From Pseudomonadota bacterium (GTDB lineage Bacteria > Pseudomonadota > Gammaproteobacteria > Steroidobacterales > Steroidobacteraceae), in contig JAKBBE010000001.1 in the NCBI GenBank assembly GCA_021826035.1, positions 124,001-188,000 on the forward strand: DNA of 64,000 bases, written 5' to 3'. Made by a program: the position numbers and the translations under genes. The notes beneath the pieces were generated by a model, which was not told where the DNA came from, did no database searches, and worked only from the letters and a program-made list of their open reading frames with translations. Numbering within the stretch: the stretch's first letter is position 1; every line of letters begins with the position of its first letter. Of the stretch, positions 20,954 to 29,686 are shown in pieces.

Positions 20954-22531
20954 ATGACCCGAGTTGCGCTGCAGGGCAGCGAACGCGAACCTCTGCCGGG
21001 GGGGCGGGCGCTACGCCCCGCCGCTGCGGATGAACGGTTGGAAGTCACGGTAGTGTTGCGCCCGGGCGGTACCACATCGTGGCAGGAACGTCTCGCACAA
21101 CTCGCGCGCGGGGCGCGCCCGCCGCCGTTGACCCGCGAGGCATTCGCCGCGAACCATGCTGCCAGTGCCGCCGACCTCGAGGCGATCGGTAGGTTCGCCG
21201 CGACTCACGAACTCGCCGTCCTCGCGCGGCATGCGGCACGCCGAACGATCACCCTCGGCGGGACCGTGCGGCAGATGAATACCGCATTCGGCGTGGAGCT
21301 GTGGCAATTTGAACATCCGGGGGGGACCTACCGGGGTCTGCATGGCCCGGTGCTGCTCCCGACGGAACTCCTCGACGGTGTCGTCGCGGTGCTCGGACTG
21401 GACAACCGGCCGCAGGCCCGCCCCCACTTTCGGATCCGTACCGGCCCGAAACCGCGCCGCTCGCGCGCCGCCGCCCCGCGCGCCACATCGTTCTCGGCGG
21501 TGGAGTTGGCCGCGCTCTATGGGTTTCCCGCCGGCGATGGCGCCGGACAGTGCATCGCGCTGATCGAGCTCGGCGGCGGCTTTCGCCCGGCGGACCTGCG
21601 TACGTATTTCGGCGCACTCTCGCTGCCGCTGCCTTCGGTCGTCGCGGTGTCGGTTGACCAGGCGCTCAACGCCCCCACCGGTAATCCGAACAGCGCCGAT
21701 GGCGAAGTGATGCTCGACATCGAAGTGGCGGGCGCGATCGCGCCGGCGGCAACGATCGTGGTGTATTTCGCACCCAACACCGACGCAGGATTTTTCAACG
21801 CGGTGACCACCGCGGCGCATGACACCGTGCATCGACCGTCGGTGATCTCGATCAGTTGGGGTGGTCCGGAGCCGTCCTGGTCGCCTCAAGCGTTGCGCGC
21901 GATGGATCAGGCATTTCAGGCCGCTGTGGCGCTGGGGATCACCGTGTGCGTGGCGGCTGGCGACGGCGGCGCCACCGACGGTGTGGCCGGCGGCGTCTAC
22001 GAAGTGGATTTCCCCGCGTCCAGTCCACACGCGCTCGCCTGCGGGGGAACCCGGGTGACGGCTACGGCGAGCGCGATTGTGAGTGAGACCGTGTGGAATG
22101 ACGGGACGCCCGCTTCGGGCGCAACCGGCGGAGGCGTCAGCAGCTTCTTCCCGCTGCCCGCCTGGCAGGAGGGACTGCAGACCACTGACGTTCAGGGCGC
22201 CACCCAACTCCTTCCGCGCCGTGGTGTTCCGGACGTTGCAGCGGATGCCGACCCGCGATCAGGCTATCAAGTCGTGATCGATGGAATATCGGCCGTCTTT
22301 GGCGGTACGAGCGCGGTGGCGCCGCTGTGGGCTGGATTGATCGCGCGTCTGAACGCCGCCGGTGGCCATTCCGCTGGATGGCTCAATCCGCTGCTGTATG
22401 CGCACCCCGCGGCGCTGCGCGATATCACACGGGGCAACAACGGCGGCTACAGCGCCTCTCCGGGCTGGGATGCCTGTACTGGTCTTGGCAGCCCCCTGGG
22501 GGCGCGCATCGCCGCGCTGCCCGGGGTGTGA
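20954..22531 (+). CDS. Sedolisin/kumamolisin-type serine-carboxyl peptidase (S53)
   Basis: A 525-residue acid peptidase with an N-terminal activation (pro) domain and a C-terminal catalytic domain. Catalytic Glu251 and Asp255 lie in GEVMLDIEVAGAIAP, the oxyanion Asp337 in AAGDGGATDG, and the nucleophile Ser453 in FGGTSAVAPLWAG. The Ca-site region near the end (DITRGNNGG, then SPGWDACTGLG) is present, so the enzyme looks active. The pro-domain segment LGGTVRQMNTAFGVELWQFE is typical for the family. The start at 20954 follows AAAGGAG exactly. No classical signal peptide is visible, so the route of export is unclear. It ends 7 bp before the convergent phzF-like gene. Confidence 0.93.
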   Translation: MTRVALQGSEREPLPGGRALRPAAADERLEVTVVLRPGGTTSWQERLAQLARGARPPPLTREAFAANHAASAADLEAIGRFAATHELAVLARHAARRTITLGGTVRQMNTAFGVELWQFEHPGGTYRGLHGPVLLPTELLDGVVAVLGLDNRPQARPHFRIRTGPKPRRSRAAAPRATSFSAVELAALYGFPAGDGAGQCIALIELGGGFRPADLRTYFGALSLPLPSVVAVSVDQALNAPTGNPNSADGEVMLDIEVAGAIAPAATIVVYFAPNTDAGFFNAVTTAAHDTVHRPSVISISWGGPEPSWSPQALRAMDQAFQAAVALGITVCVAAGDGGATDGVAGGVYEVDFPASSPHALACGGTRVTATASAIVSETVWNDGTPASGATGGGVSSFFPLPAWQEGLQTTDVQGATQLLPRRGVPDVAADADPRSGYQVVIDGISAVFGGTSAVAPLWAGLIARLNAAGGHSAGWLNPLLYAHPAALRDITRGNNGGYSASPGWDACTGLGSPLGARIAALPGV

Positions 22532-22538
22532 GCGACAC

Positions 22539-23324
22539 TCAGCACTGTACGATGCCTTCCAGATAAAAGACGCACTCGCCTTCGAGTTCGACCCGGTTGT
22601 CGCGCACCCGGCAGTGCAGTGCACCGCCGCGCCGAGAGGCCTGGTAGGCGCGCAGGTGCGTCTTGCCAAGGGTCTCGGCCCAGTACGGGGCCAGCGCGCA
22701 GTGCGCGCTGCCGGTCACCGGATCCTCGGCAACGCCGCGCGCCGGCGTGAAGTACCGACTCACACAATCGTACTCGCCGCTGCCGCGCGCCGTGACGATC
22801 ACGCCGAGCAGATCAAGCGCGCCGATCGCGGCGATGTCGGGCGCGAGGGTGCGCACGCTCTGCTCGTCGGCGAGCACAGCGAGGTAATTGATCGCATCGG
22901 CCCGCACTTCGATCGGGCGTACACCCAGGGCGTGCGCAAGCGCCGCCGGTGGCGTGACCCGATGGGTCGGCCGGGCCGGAAAATCCATGAGGTACCCGCG
23001 CGGGGCGCGACTGACGCGCAGCGCACCGCTGGCGGTCTGAAACGTCACCTCGGTGCGGCCGGGCTCGAGCCGCTCCAACACGACCGCCGCGCTGGCGAGG
23101 GTGGCGTGCCCACACAGCGGGACTTCCACCAGGGGTGTGAACCAGCGCAGGTGGTACTGCCCATCGCCGCCAACCAGGAAAGCGGTCTCGGAGAGATTGT
23201 TTTCCGCCGCAATGGACTGCAGCAGCGCATCCGGCGCAAAAGCCTCCAACAGCATGACCGCGGCGGGGTTGCCGCCGAATGCCTGGTGCGTGAACGCGTC
23301 GAGTTTGAAGATTCTGCTGCGCAT
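22539..23324 (-). CDS. PhzF family isomerase/epimerase
   Basis: A 261-residue protein with the diaminopimelate-epimerase-like fold. Conserved motifs are FGGNPAAV, NLSETAF with the catalytic Glu46, FTPLVEVPLCGHATLA and GVAEDPVTGSAHC. PhzF proper isomerises a phenazine precursor, but most family members are not in phenazine operons and there are no other phenazine genes here. The true substrate is therefore unknown. It lies 12 bp downstream of plsC and is probably co-transcribed with glyQ-glyS-plsC. Confidence 0.92.
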   Translation of the reverse strand: MRSRIFKLDAFTHQAFGGNPAAVMLLEAFAPDALLQSIAAENNLSETAFLVGGDGQYHLRWFTPLVEVPLCGHATLASAAVVLERLEPGRTEVTFQTASGALRVSRAPRGYLMDFPARPTHRVTPPAALAHALGVRPIEVRADAINYLAVLADEQSVRTLAPDIAAIGALDLLGVIVTARGSGEYDCVSRYFTPARGVAEDPVTGSAHCALAPYWAETLGKTHLRAYQASRRGGALHCRVRDNRVELEGECVFYLEGIVQC

Positions 23325-23336
23325 CCTCTCGCGCGC

Positions 23337-24062
23337 TCAGGCCGAGGGGGCCCGGCCCTCCAGCTGCGCGAGGGTATTCTCGATCCACGTCTGCACTTCC
23401 TGGTTGACCTCCCGCGGATCGCGTCCCACGGCACTGACCGGCGGGCCGATCACCACGCGGATGGTGCCTGGCCGCTTGCGCCACCCGCGGCGCGGCCAAT
23501 AGCGCCCGGCATCGTGCGCCACCGGCACCAGGAGCTTGCCGCACTCGGCGGCGAGCATCGCACCGCTCACACCGTAGCGGCGGGTCTGGCCGGGCGGCAT
23601 GCGCGTGCCCTCGGGGAAGATGATGATCCAGTCGCCCTCCGCGAGACGCTGCCGGCCTTGTGCGACCACTTGAGTCACCGCTGAGTGTCCGGACTTGCGG
23701 TCGATCGCGATGGCGTGCATCTGGCGGATTCCCCAGCCGACCGCCGGAATCCAGGTCAGCTCGCGCTTCAGAACCCAGACCTGGCGCGGGAACACCAACG
23801 CCATCGCGATGGTTTCCCACGAAGAGGAGTGCTTCCAGAGCGCGATGTGGTTGCCGGTGGGCAGATGCTCGGCACCCTCGATGCGGTAATCGAGCCGGCA
23901 GGTCCACTTCAGCACCGTGAGCAGCACCCGAGACCACACCCGCACCAGCGCGTAGCGCCGCTCGAAGGGCAGCAGCGAGCAGGCGATGACGAAGAAGATC
24001 GCGTAGCAGAACGTCCACGCGAACAGAAACACCGTGAAAAGCAGCGAGCCGAGCATTTGCAT
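23337..24062 (-). CDS. plsC: 1-acyl-sn-glycerol-3-phosphate acyltransferase
   Basis: A 241-residue inner-membrane enzyme that acylates lysophosphatidic acid to phosphatidic acid in phospholipid synthesis. An N-terminal membrane segment (LFTVFLFAWTFCYAIFFVIA) precedes the acyltransferase domain. The first motif reads KHSSSWET, HX4E instead of the common HX4D, a variant I recall in related proteobacterial PlsC proteins (typically KHQSTWET). The glycerol-phosphate binding motif FPEGTR is intact. It follows glyS with a 9-bp gap, a common order in gamma- and betaproteobacteria. Confidence 0.93.
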   Translation of the reverse strand: MQMLGSLLFTVFLFAWTFCYAIFFVIACSLLPFERRYALVRVWSRVLLTVLKWTCRLDYRIEGAEHLPTGNHIALWKHSSSWETIAMALVFPRQVWVLKRELTWIPAVGWGIRQMHAIAIDRKSGHSAVTQVVAQGRQRLAEGDWIIIFPEGTRMPPGQTRRYGVSGAMLAAECGKLLVPVAHDAGRYWPRRGWRKRPGTIRVVIGPPVSAVGRDPREVNQEVQTWIENTLAQLEGRAPSA

Positions 24063-24071
24063 GTGCGTTAC

Positions 24072-26198
24072 TCAGCCCGGCAGGCGTGACAGGTCGGCGA
24101 CGCCGGTGAACAGCGTGCGCATCTCACGCAACAGCGCCAAGCGATTGGCCCGCAGACGCGCATCCTCGTCCATCACCATCACCTCGTCGAAGAATGCATC
24201 AACCGCCGCGCGCAGCCCGGCCAGTTCGGTGAGCGCCCCGGCGTAGTCGCGTCGCTCGAGGGCCGCGAGCACCGTCGGGCTAAGCGCCTGCAGCGCCTCG
24301 TACAGGGCGCGCTCGGCGCCTGCGCCGAGCAGCTGCGGATCGGGCGCCTGCCGCGGCAGGTCGCCGGCCTTCTTCAGGATGTTGGCGACTCGCTTGTTGG
24401 CGGCCGTGAGGCTCGCCGCATCGGGCAGTGCCAGGAATGCCCCGAGCGCAGCGAGGCGGGCGTCAAACTCCAGGGGCGAGCGAGGTCGTGTCGAGAGCAC
24501 CGCGTCAAACATCTCCGGGGTGACGGTGCGCGGTTCGACCCCTTCCAGATAATAGGCGCGCAGCCGCTCGAACACGTAATCGTAGAGTTCCGCGCCGGCA
24601 GTTGGCGCGGCCGGTACGCTCTTGCCGGTGCGTGCTGCGACCCGCTCGATGTCCGCGTACGCCAAGCGCGCGGCGAACTCCAGCAGCACGGCCAGATCGA
24701 CGTCCAGGCGCTTCTCGAGCAGGATGCGCGCCAGCCCGATGGCTGCGCGGCGCAGTCCGAACGGATCCTTCGTGCCGGTGGGCTTCTCGCCGATCGCGAA
24801 GATACCGGCCAGTGTGTCGAGCTTGTCGGCCACCGCCAGAATGGTGCCCGTGGCCGTGAGCGGCAGCGCATCGCCGGCAGCCCGCGGCAGGTAGTGCTCG
24901 CCGATCGCCGCGGCGACTTCGCGGTCCTCGCCGTCCGCAGCGGCGTAATAGGTGCCCATCGTTCCCTGCAGTTCGGGGAATTCACCGACCATGGCGCTGA
25001 GCAGATCGCACTTGCACAGCAATGCCGCTCGCTCCAGCGGCGCGGCCGGCTGACCGAGCGCCGCTCCGATGTGCACCGCGAGTGCGCCGATGCGTCGAGC
25101 GCGCTCGCCGAGGGAGCCGAGTTTCGCCTGGAACGTGACGGCATCGAGCGCCTCGATGCGTGCCGCAAGGGGACTCTTGCGGTCCTGGGCCCAGAAGAAC
25201 GCCGCATCCGCCAGACGGGGGCGCACGACGCGCTCGTTACCTTCGATGACTTTCGTCGGGTCGCGGCTCTCGATGTTGGCGACCGTGATGAAGCACGGTA
25301 GCAGCGCCCCATCGCGGTCCTCCACCGGAAAGTAGCGCTGGTGGTCCTGCAGCGTGCAGATCAGCACCTCGCGCGGCAGCTCCAGGAAGCGCCGCTCGAA
25401 GCGCCCGGTGAGCGCCACCGGCCATTCGACGAGCGCAGTCACCTCCTCGAGTAGCGCCTCGCCGAGCAGCGCCCGTCCGCCGAGCGCCTCAGCAGCGGCG
25501 CTGACCTGCGTGCGGATCTGCTCGCGGCGCACCGCGAAATCGGCGACGACACGGCCGCGTGTGGCGAGGGTGCGCTCGTACGCACCCGGACTGGTGAGTC
25601 GAATCGGCTTCGGTGCATGGAACCGGTGGCCCCGCGTGAGGCGGTCGGCCGGCGTCTCGAGCAGCACCGCCGGCACCACCTCCCGGCCGAAGAGCAGCAC
25701 GACCCAGTGCACCGGGCGCACGAACTGCGCCTCGCCGGCTCCCCAGCGCATGCGGCGCGGGATGGGCAGACCCTCCAGCGCGCTCTGCACAATGCCCGGC
25801 AGCAGCTCGAGGGTCTGCGCACCGGCCTTAACACCGGTGTAATACATGAATTCGCCCTTCGGCTCCGTACGTCGTTCGAGCGCCTCGATCGGAACGCCGC
25901 AACTGGCGGCGAACGCCGCCGCGGCGCGCGTCGGCGCGCCTGCCGCATCAAACGCAGCGCTCAGCGCAGGTCCGCGCCGCTCGATGCGCTGCTCGTCCTG
26001 GCGCGCCGCGAGGCGCCGCACCCGCACTGCAAGCCGTCGCGGTGTCGCGAACGAGCACAGCGCGCCGTGGGCGAGTGCGGCCTTGGCGAGGCCGGACTCG
26101 ATACCCGCGGCGAACGCCTGTTCCAGCTGCCGCAGCGCCTTCGGCGGCAACTCCTCGGTGCCGATTTCGACGAGGAAATCCTGCTTCTGCACGCTCAT
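24072..26198 (-). CDS. glyS: Glycyl-tRNA synthetase beta subunit
   Basis: A 708-residue beta subunit of the alpha2beta2 glycyl-tRNA synthetase, which provides tRNA recognition. The start [20 protein letters not shown] is diagnostic. [27 protein letters not shown] and the later [15 protein letters not shown] and [15 protein letters not shown] segments are all typical. The ATG at 26198 overlaps the glyQ TGA by four bases, showing translational coupling; an upstream in-frame extension inside glyQ is not coding for this protein. Confidence 0.98.
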   Translation of the reverse strand: MSVQKQDFLVEIGTEELPPKALRQLEQAFAAGIESGLAKAALAHGALCSFATPRRLAVRVRRLAARQDEQRIERRGPALSAAFDAAGAPTRAAAAFAASCGVPIEALERRTEPKGEFMYYTGVKAGAQTLELLPGIVQSALEGLPIPRRMRWGAGEAQFVRPVHWVVLLFGREVVPAVLLETPADRLTRGHRFHAPKPIRLTSPGAYERTLATRGRVVADFAVRREQIRTQVSAAAEALGGRALLGEALLEEVTALVEWPVALTGRFERRFLELPREVLICTLQDHQRYFPVEDRDGALLPCFITVANIESRDPTKVIEGNERVVRPRLADAAFFWAQDRKSPLAARIEALDAVTFQAKLGSLGERARRIGALAVHIGAALGQPAAPLERAALLCKCDLLSAMVGEFPELQGTMGTYYAAADGEDREVAAAIGEHYLPRAAGDALPLTATGTILAVADKLDTLAGIFAIGEKPTGTKDPFGLRRAAIGLARILLEKRLDVDLAVLLEFAARLAYADIERVAARTGKSVPAAPTAGAELYDYVFERLRAYYLEGVEPRTVTPEMFDAVLSTRPRSPLEFDARLAALGAFLALPDAASLTAANKRVANILKKAGDLPRQAPDPQLLGAGAERALYEALQALSPTVLAALERRDYAGALTELAGLRAAVDAFFDEVMVMDEDARLRANRLALLREMRTLFTGVADLSRLPG

Positions 26199-27118
26199 GC
26201 CGCTGCTCCGGCCGCGGCGCGTCCTAACAGGGGGAAGCCCAGCGTCTCGCGCCGCTCGTAGTACGCGCGCGCCACTGCACTTGCCAGCGAGCGCATGCGC
26301 AGAATGTAGCGCTGCCGCTCGGTCACCGAGATCGCCCGACGCGCATCGAGCAGATTGAAGGTATGCGAAGCCTTGAGCACCTGTTCGTACGCCGGCAGCG
26401 GCAGGCCGTCGGCGAGCAGCGCCTGGCAGGCGCGCTCGTGGTCCTCGAAATGTCGCAGCAGCGTGGCCACATCGGCGCACTCGAAGTTGTAGCGCGATTG
26501 CTCCACCTCGTTCTGATGGAACACGTCGCCGTACGTCACCCGGCCGCGCGGGCCGTCGGTCCAGACAATGTCATAAAGACTCTCCACCCCCTGCAGGTAC
26601 ATCGCCAGGCGCTCCAGGCCGTAGGTGATCTCCCCGGTGATCGGCCGGCAATCGAGGCCTCCGACTTGCTGGAAATAGGTGAATTGGGTGATCTCCATCC
26701 CGTTCAGCCACACCTCCCAGCCGAGTCCCCAGGCCCCCAGACTCGGGGACTCCCAGTTGTCCTCCACGAAGCGCACGTCGTGCACCAGCGGATCGAGTCC
26801 GAGCGCCGCGAGGCTGCCCAAATACTGATCGATCAGGTCCGGCGGGGAGGGTTTGATGATGACCTGAAACTGATAGTAGTGCTGCAGGCGGAAGGGATTG
26901 TCTCCATAGCGCCCGTCGGTCGGGCGCCGCGAGGGCTGCGCGTAGGCGGCGCTCCAGGGCTCCGGACCGATCGATCTGAGGAAGGTCGCGGTGTGGAACG
27001 TGCCGGCGCCAACCTCCATGTCATACGGTTGCAGAACGACGCAGCCGCGCTCGGACCAGTAGCGTTGCAGTGCGAAAATGAGCTCCTGGAAGGTGCGGGG
27101 CGTGGACGGAATTTTCAT
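26195..27118 (-). CDS. glyQ: Glycyl-tRNA synthetase alpha subunit
   Basis: A 307-residue catalytic alpha subunit of class II glycyl-tRNA synthetase. The N-terminus [25 protein letters not shown] and the sequence [20 protein letters not shown] (class II motif region) are nearly invariant in the family. The ATPase and glycine-site segments [18 protein letters not shown] and [17 protein letters not shown] are also present. It opens the leftward glyQ-glyS-plsC-phzF-like cluster and is divergent from glnA. Confidence 0.98.
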   Translation of the reverse strand: MKIPSTPRTFQELIFALQRYWSERGCVVLQPYDMEVGAGTFHTATFLRSIGPEPWSAAYAQPSRRPTDGRYGDNPFRLQHYYQFQVIIKPSPPDLIDQYLGSLAALGLDPLVHDVRFVEDNWESPSLGAWGLGWEVWLNGMEITQFTYFQQVGGLDCRPITGEITYGLERLAMYLQGVESLYDIVWTDGPRGRVTYGDVFHQNEVEQSRYNFECADVATLLRHFEDHERACQALLADGLPLPAYEQVLKASHTFNLLDARRAISVTERQRYILRMRSLASAVARAYYERRETLGFPLLGRAAAGAAA

Positions 27119-27244
27119 GACGTAGCCGGTGGTGCCAGACAGCCGCCGAGTATAACCAAGCGTCGCGCGCGGGCGGGTTTCGCACCAAAACGGGGCCGCT
27201 GAGCGGGGGCCTCAGGAGCGCCGCGGCCACACCTGTGCCCGTGT

Positions 27245-27261
27245 TGCACCACAATGGTGCT
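27245..27261. promoter_or_regulatory. NtrC enhancer site 1 upstream of glnA
   Basis: TGCACCACAATGGTGCT matches the NtrC consensus TGCACC-N5-GGTGCA at 11 of 12 positions. It lies about 97 bp upstream of the sigma-54 promoter, a normal enhancer distance. Confidence 0.85.
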
Positions 27262-27275
27262 ATGATCCAGATGCT

Positions 27276-27292
27276 TGCACTAATGTTGTGCA
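27276..27292. promoter_or_regulatory. NtrC enhancer site 2 upstream of glnA
   Basis: TGCACTAATGTTGTGCA matches the NtrC consensus at 10 of 12 positions. Its centre is 31 bp (three helical turns) from that of site 1, which favours cooperative binding of two phosphorylated NtrC dimers on one DNA face. Confidence 0.8.
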
Positions 27293-27342
27293 GCTTCGGC
27301 CGCCCGCCGGTGCAACCCTTTGATTTGCAGTAGGTCCTGGGT

Positions 27343-27358
27343 TGGCACGGCGCCTGCA
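27343..27358 (+). promoter_or_regulatory. Sigma-54 promoter of glnA
   Basis: TGGCACGGCGCCTGCA has the -24 element TGGCAC and the -12 element CTGCA with the GG and GC doublets exactly 10 bp apart, as sigma-54 requires. Transcription would start near 27369, giving a leader of about 127 nt before glnA. Confidence 0.85.
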
Positions 27359-27495
27359 CTCAGGAGGTGCTCCGCCACGCGGCGCACCTGTGGATGAACC
27401 TCGAGCACACCGCGGGCGGTTCGGAAACGACCCGTTCCGGCGGCGGCTCGGGCTGTCCCGATGCGGCGGGCCTACCTTATTCCTTCGGAGGCGAT

Positions 27496-28905
27496 ATGAC
27501 ACCGAGCGATGTACTGAAGCTGATCCAGGACAAAGACGTCAAGTTCGCGGATCTGCGGTTCACTGATACCCGCGGCAAGGAACAGCACGTCACCATCCCC
27601 GCGCGCCTGGTCGATGAGGACCTGTTCCGCGACGGGAAGATGTTCGACGGCTCCTCGATCGCCGGTTGGAAGGGGATCAACGAGTCCGACATGATCCTGA
27701 TGCCCGAGGCGGCCACCGCGGTGCTCGATCCGTTTTTCGAGGAAAACACGGTCAACCTGCGCTGCGACGTCATCGAGCCGGCCACGATGCAGGGCTACGA
27801 GCGCGATCCGCGCTCGCTCGCCAAGCGCGCCGAGGCGTACCTGAAGTCCACCGGCATCGCCGATATCGCGACGTTCGGACCGGAGAACGAATTCTTCATC
27901 TTCGACAGCGTGCGCTTCGGCAACGAGATGCGCGGCTGCTTCTACTCCATCGACTCGGTGCAGGGCGCGTGGAGCTCGGGCAACGAATTCCCCGAAGGCA
28001 ACACCGGGCATCGACCGGGCGTCAAGGGCGGCTATTTCCCGGTGCCGCCGGTCGACGCCTTTCAGGACATCCGCTCCGCGATGTGTCTGGCCTGCGAGGA
28101 ACTCGGCCTGAAGGTCGAAGTGCACCACCACGAGGTGGCCACCGGCGGTCAGAGTGAAATCGGCATCGGCGCCGGCACGCTCGTGCAGAAGGCCGACCAG
28201 GTACAGCTGCTGAAGTACGCGGTGCTCAACGTCGCGCAGCGCTACGGCAAGACTGCGACCTTCATGCCCAAGCCGCTCGTCGGCGACAACGGCAGCGGCA
28301 TGCACGTGCACCAGTCCATGCAGAAGGACGGCAAGGCGCTGTTCGCCGGGGACAAGTACGGCGGACTCTCGGAGCTCGCGCTGTACTACATCGGCGGCAT
28401 CATCAAGCACGCCAAGGCGCTCAACGCCTTCACCAACGCCGGCACCAACAGCTACAAACGTCTGGTCCCCGGGTTCGAGGCGCCGGTGATGCTCGCCTAC
28501 TCGGCGCGCAACCGCTCCGCTTCGATCCGCATTCCGTGGGTGTCGAACCCGAAGGCGCGCCGCATCGAGGTGCGCTTCCCGGACTCCACGGCCAATCCGT
28601 ATTTCGCCTTCACCGCGATGATGCTGGCGGGGCTCGATGGGATCCAGAACAAGATCCACCCGGGTGAGCCGGCGGACAAGGATCTGTACGACCTGGAGCC
28701 GGAAGAGGCGAAGCACATCCCGACCGTGTGCCACTCCCTGGACATGGCGCTTGAGCACCTGGACAAGGACCGGGAGTTCCTGACTCGCGGCGGCGTCTTC
28801 AGCAACGACGTGATCGATGCGTACATGACGTTGAAGATGCAGGAAGTCACCCGGTTCCGGATGGCCACGCACCCGGTGGAGCTGGATCTCTACTACAGCT
28901 GCTGA
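27496..28905 (+). CDS. glnA: Glutamine synthetase type I
   Basis: A 469-residue dodecameric enzyme forming glutamine from glutamate, ammonia and [21 protein letters not shown] and [10 protein letters not shown] are in the N-terminal half, and [19 protein letters not shown] near residue 263 holds metal and glutamate ligands. RRIEVRFPD follows. [15 protein letters not shown] near residue 397 contains the Tyr that is adenylylated by GlnE in this subclass. The ATG follows GGAGG with correct spacing. Regulation by nitrogen is shown by two NtrC sites and a sigma-54 promoter upstream and by ntrBC downstream. Confidence 0.99.
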   Translation: MTPSDVLKLIQDKDVKFADLRFTDTRGKEQHVTIPARLVDEDLFRDGKMFDGSSIAGWKGINESDMILMPEAATAVLDPFFEENTVNLRCDVIEPATMQGYERDPRSLAKRAEAYLKSTGIADIATFGPENEFFIFDSVRFGNEMRGCFYSIDSVQGAWSSGNEFPEGNTGHRPGVKGGYFPVPPVDAFQDIRSAMCLACEELGLKVEVHHHEVATGGQSEIGIGAGTLVQKADQVQLLKYAVLNVAQRYGKTATFMPKPLVGDNGSGMHVHQSMQKDGKALFAGDKYGGLSELALYYIGGIIKHAKALNAFTNAGTNSYKRLVPGFEAPVMLAYSARNRSASIRIPWVSNPKARRIEVRFPDSTANPYFAFTAMMLAGLDGIQNKIHPGEPADKDLYDLEPEEAKHIPTVCHSLDMALEHLDKDREFLTRGGVFSNDVIDAYMTLKMQEVTRFRMATHPVELDLYYSC

Positions 28906-28943
28906 GCGAGCGTGACCGAGCCGTTCTCAATCTGTGCCGCGGC

Positions 28944-28962
28944 CGCCCCCGACCTGGGGGCG
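28944..28962 (+). terminator. Candidate hairpin after glnA
   Basis: CGCCCCC (28944-28950), a five-base loop and GGGGGCG (28956-28962) form a short GC stem. An outer pairing of GCTGAGC (28901-28907, over the glnA stop) with GCTCAGC (28970-28976) could enclose it. No T-tract is present, so termination may be partial and allow read-through into the following genes. Confidence 0.35.
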
Positions 28963-29056
28963 CGCCGTGGCTCAGCGGGGGACGCGGGCGTCGCGACACG
29001 GCGACATCCCCCTGCACTTTTGTGCTCGGACGGCCGAGGGGCTATGCTGCCACTCC

Positions 29057-29635
29057 ATGAGCAGCGTCTCCCGTTTGATTGTCCGGACGGCCCTGACCGC
29101 GCTGCTGTGCGCGGGCCTGCCGGCCGCCGGCTGGGCCGGCAACGGCAACAACTCCACGGTGTACAAGTGGGTCGACGCGCATGGCGTGATCCACTACAGC
29201 GATCAGCCACACCCGAACGCCACCAAGCTCAGCATCCGCGGCGCGCAGACCTATGCGCCGCCGCCGCCGATGCCCGCCGACTTCGGCGCCGCGCAGACCC
29301 CGAAGCGTACGCGCCCGACACGCGCATACAGCAGCTGCGAGGTCATACAGCCGCACAATCAGCAGATGCTGATGAACGTCTACCGCGCCACGGCCGTGGT
29401 CAGTACCCAGCCCGGGCTGCGGCCTGGCAACCGCGTGCAGCTGTTCCTCGACGGACGACGCATGCCGGGCGGGGGGCCTTCGTTTACCTTCCCGGTCGTA
29501 CGCGGTCAGCATTCGGTGTCGGCCGTGGTCGTCAACTACTATGGGCAGATTCTCTGCGAGACCCCGACGGTGACCTTCTACGTTCATCAACCGTCGATCC
29601 AGAATCCGCACAACCCCGTCGTGCACCCGTACTGA
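29057..29635 (+). CDS. Exported DUF4124-domain protein
   Basis: A 192-residue protein of unknown function. A signal peptide (LIVRTALTALLCAGLPAAGWA) precedes the DUF4124 motif VYKWVDAHGVIHYSDQPHP near residue 35. The rest is Pro-rich, then beta-rich with RVQLFLDGRRMPGGGPSFTF, a segment that resembles an Ig-like fold. Two Cys (in YSSCEVIQ and QILCETP) could form a disulfide in the periplasm. A small DUF4124 protein between glnA and ntrB is common in gammaproteobacteria, but its role in nitrogen control is not established. Confidence 0.85.
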   Translation: MSSVSRLIVRTALTALLCAGLPAAGWAGNGNNSTVYKWVDAHGVIHYSDQPHPNATKLSIRGAQTYAPPPPMPADFGAAQTPKRTRPTRAYSSCEVIQPHNQQMLMNVYRATAVVSTQPGLRPGNRVQLFLDGRRMPGGGPSFTFPVVRGQHSVSAVVVNYYGQILCETPTVTFYVHQPSIQNPHNPVVHPY

Positions 29636-29639
29636 GCCG

Positions 29640-29660
29640 CGCCGCGCTGCGCGCGCGGCG
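29640..29660 (+). terminator. Hairpin between the DUF4124 gene and ntrB
   Basis: CGCCGCGC (29640-29647) and GCGCGGCG (29653-29660) form an 8-bp stem with a five-base loop, followed by a moderately T-rich stretch (ccttgctttccc). It may be a partial terminator that sets the low level of ntrBC relative to glnA. Confidence 0.35.
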
Positions 29661-29686
29661 GGTGCCTTGCTTTCCCGAGGCGTGCC

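Noticed and set aside
22539..23324. A phenazine biosynthesis gene
   Set aside because: The PhzF fold is clear, but no other phenazine gene is present and most PhzF-like proteins have other roles.
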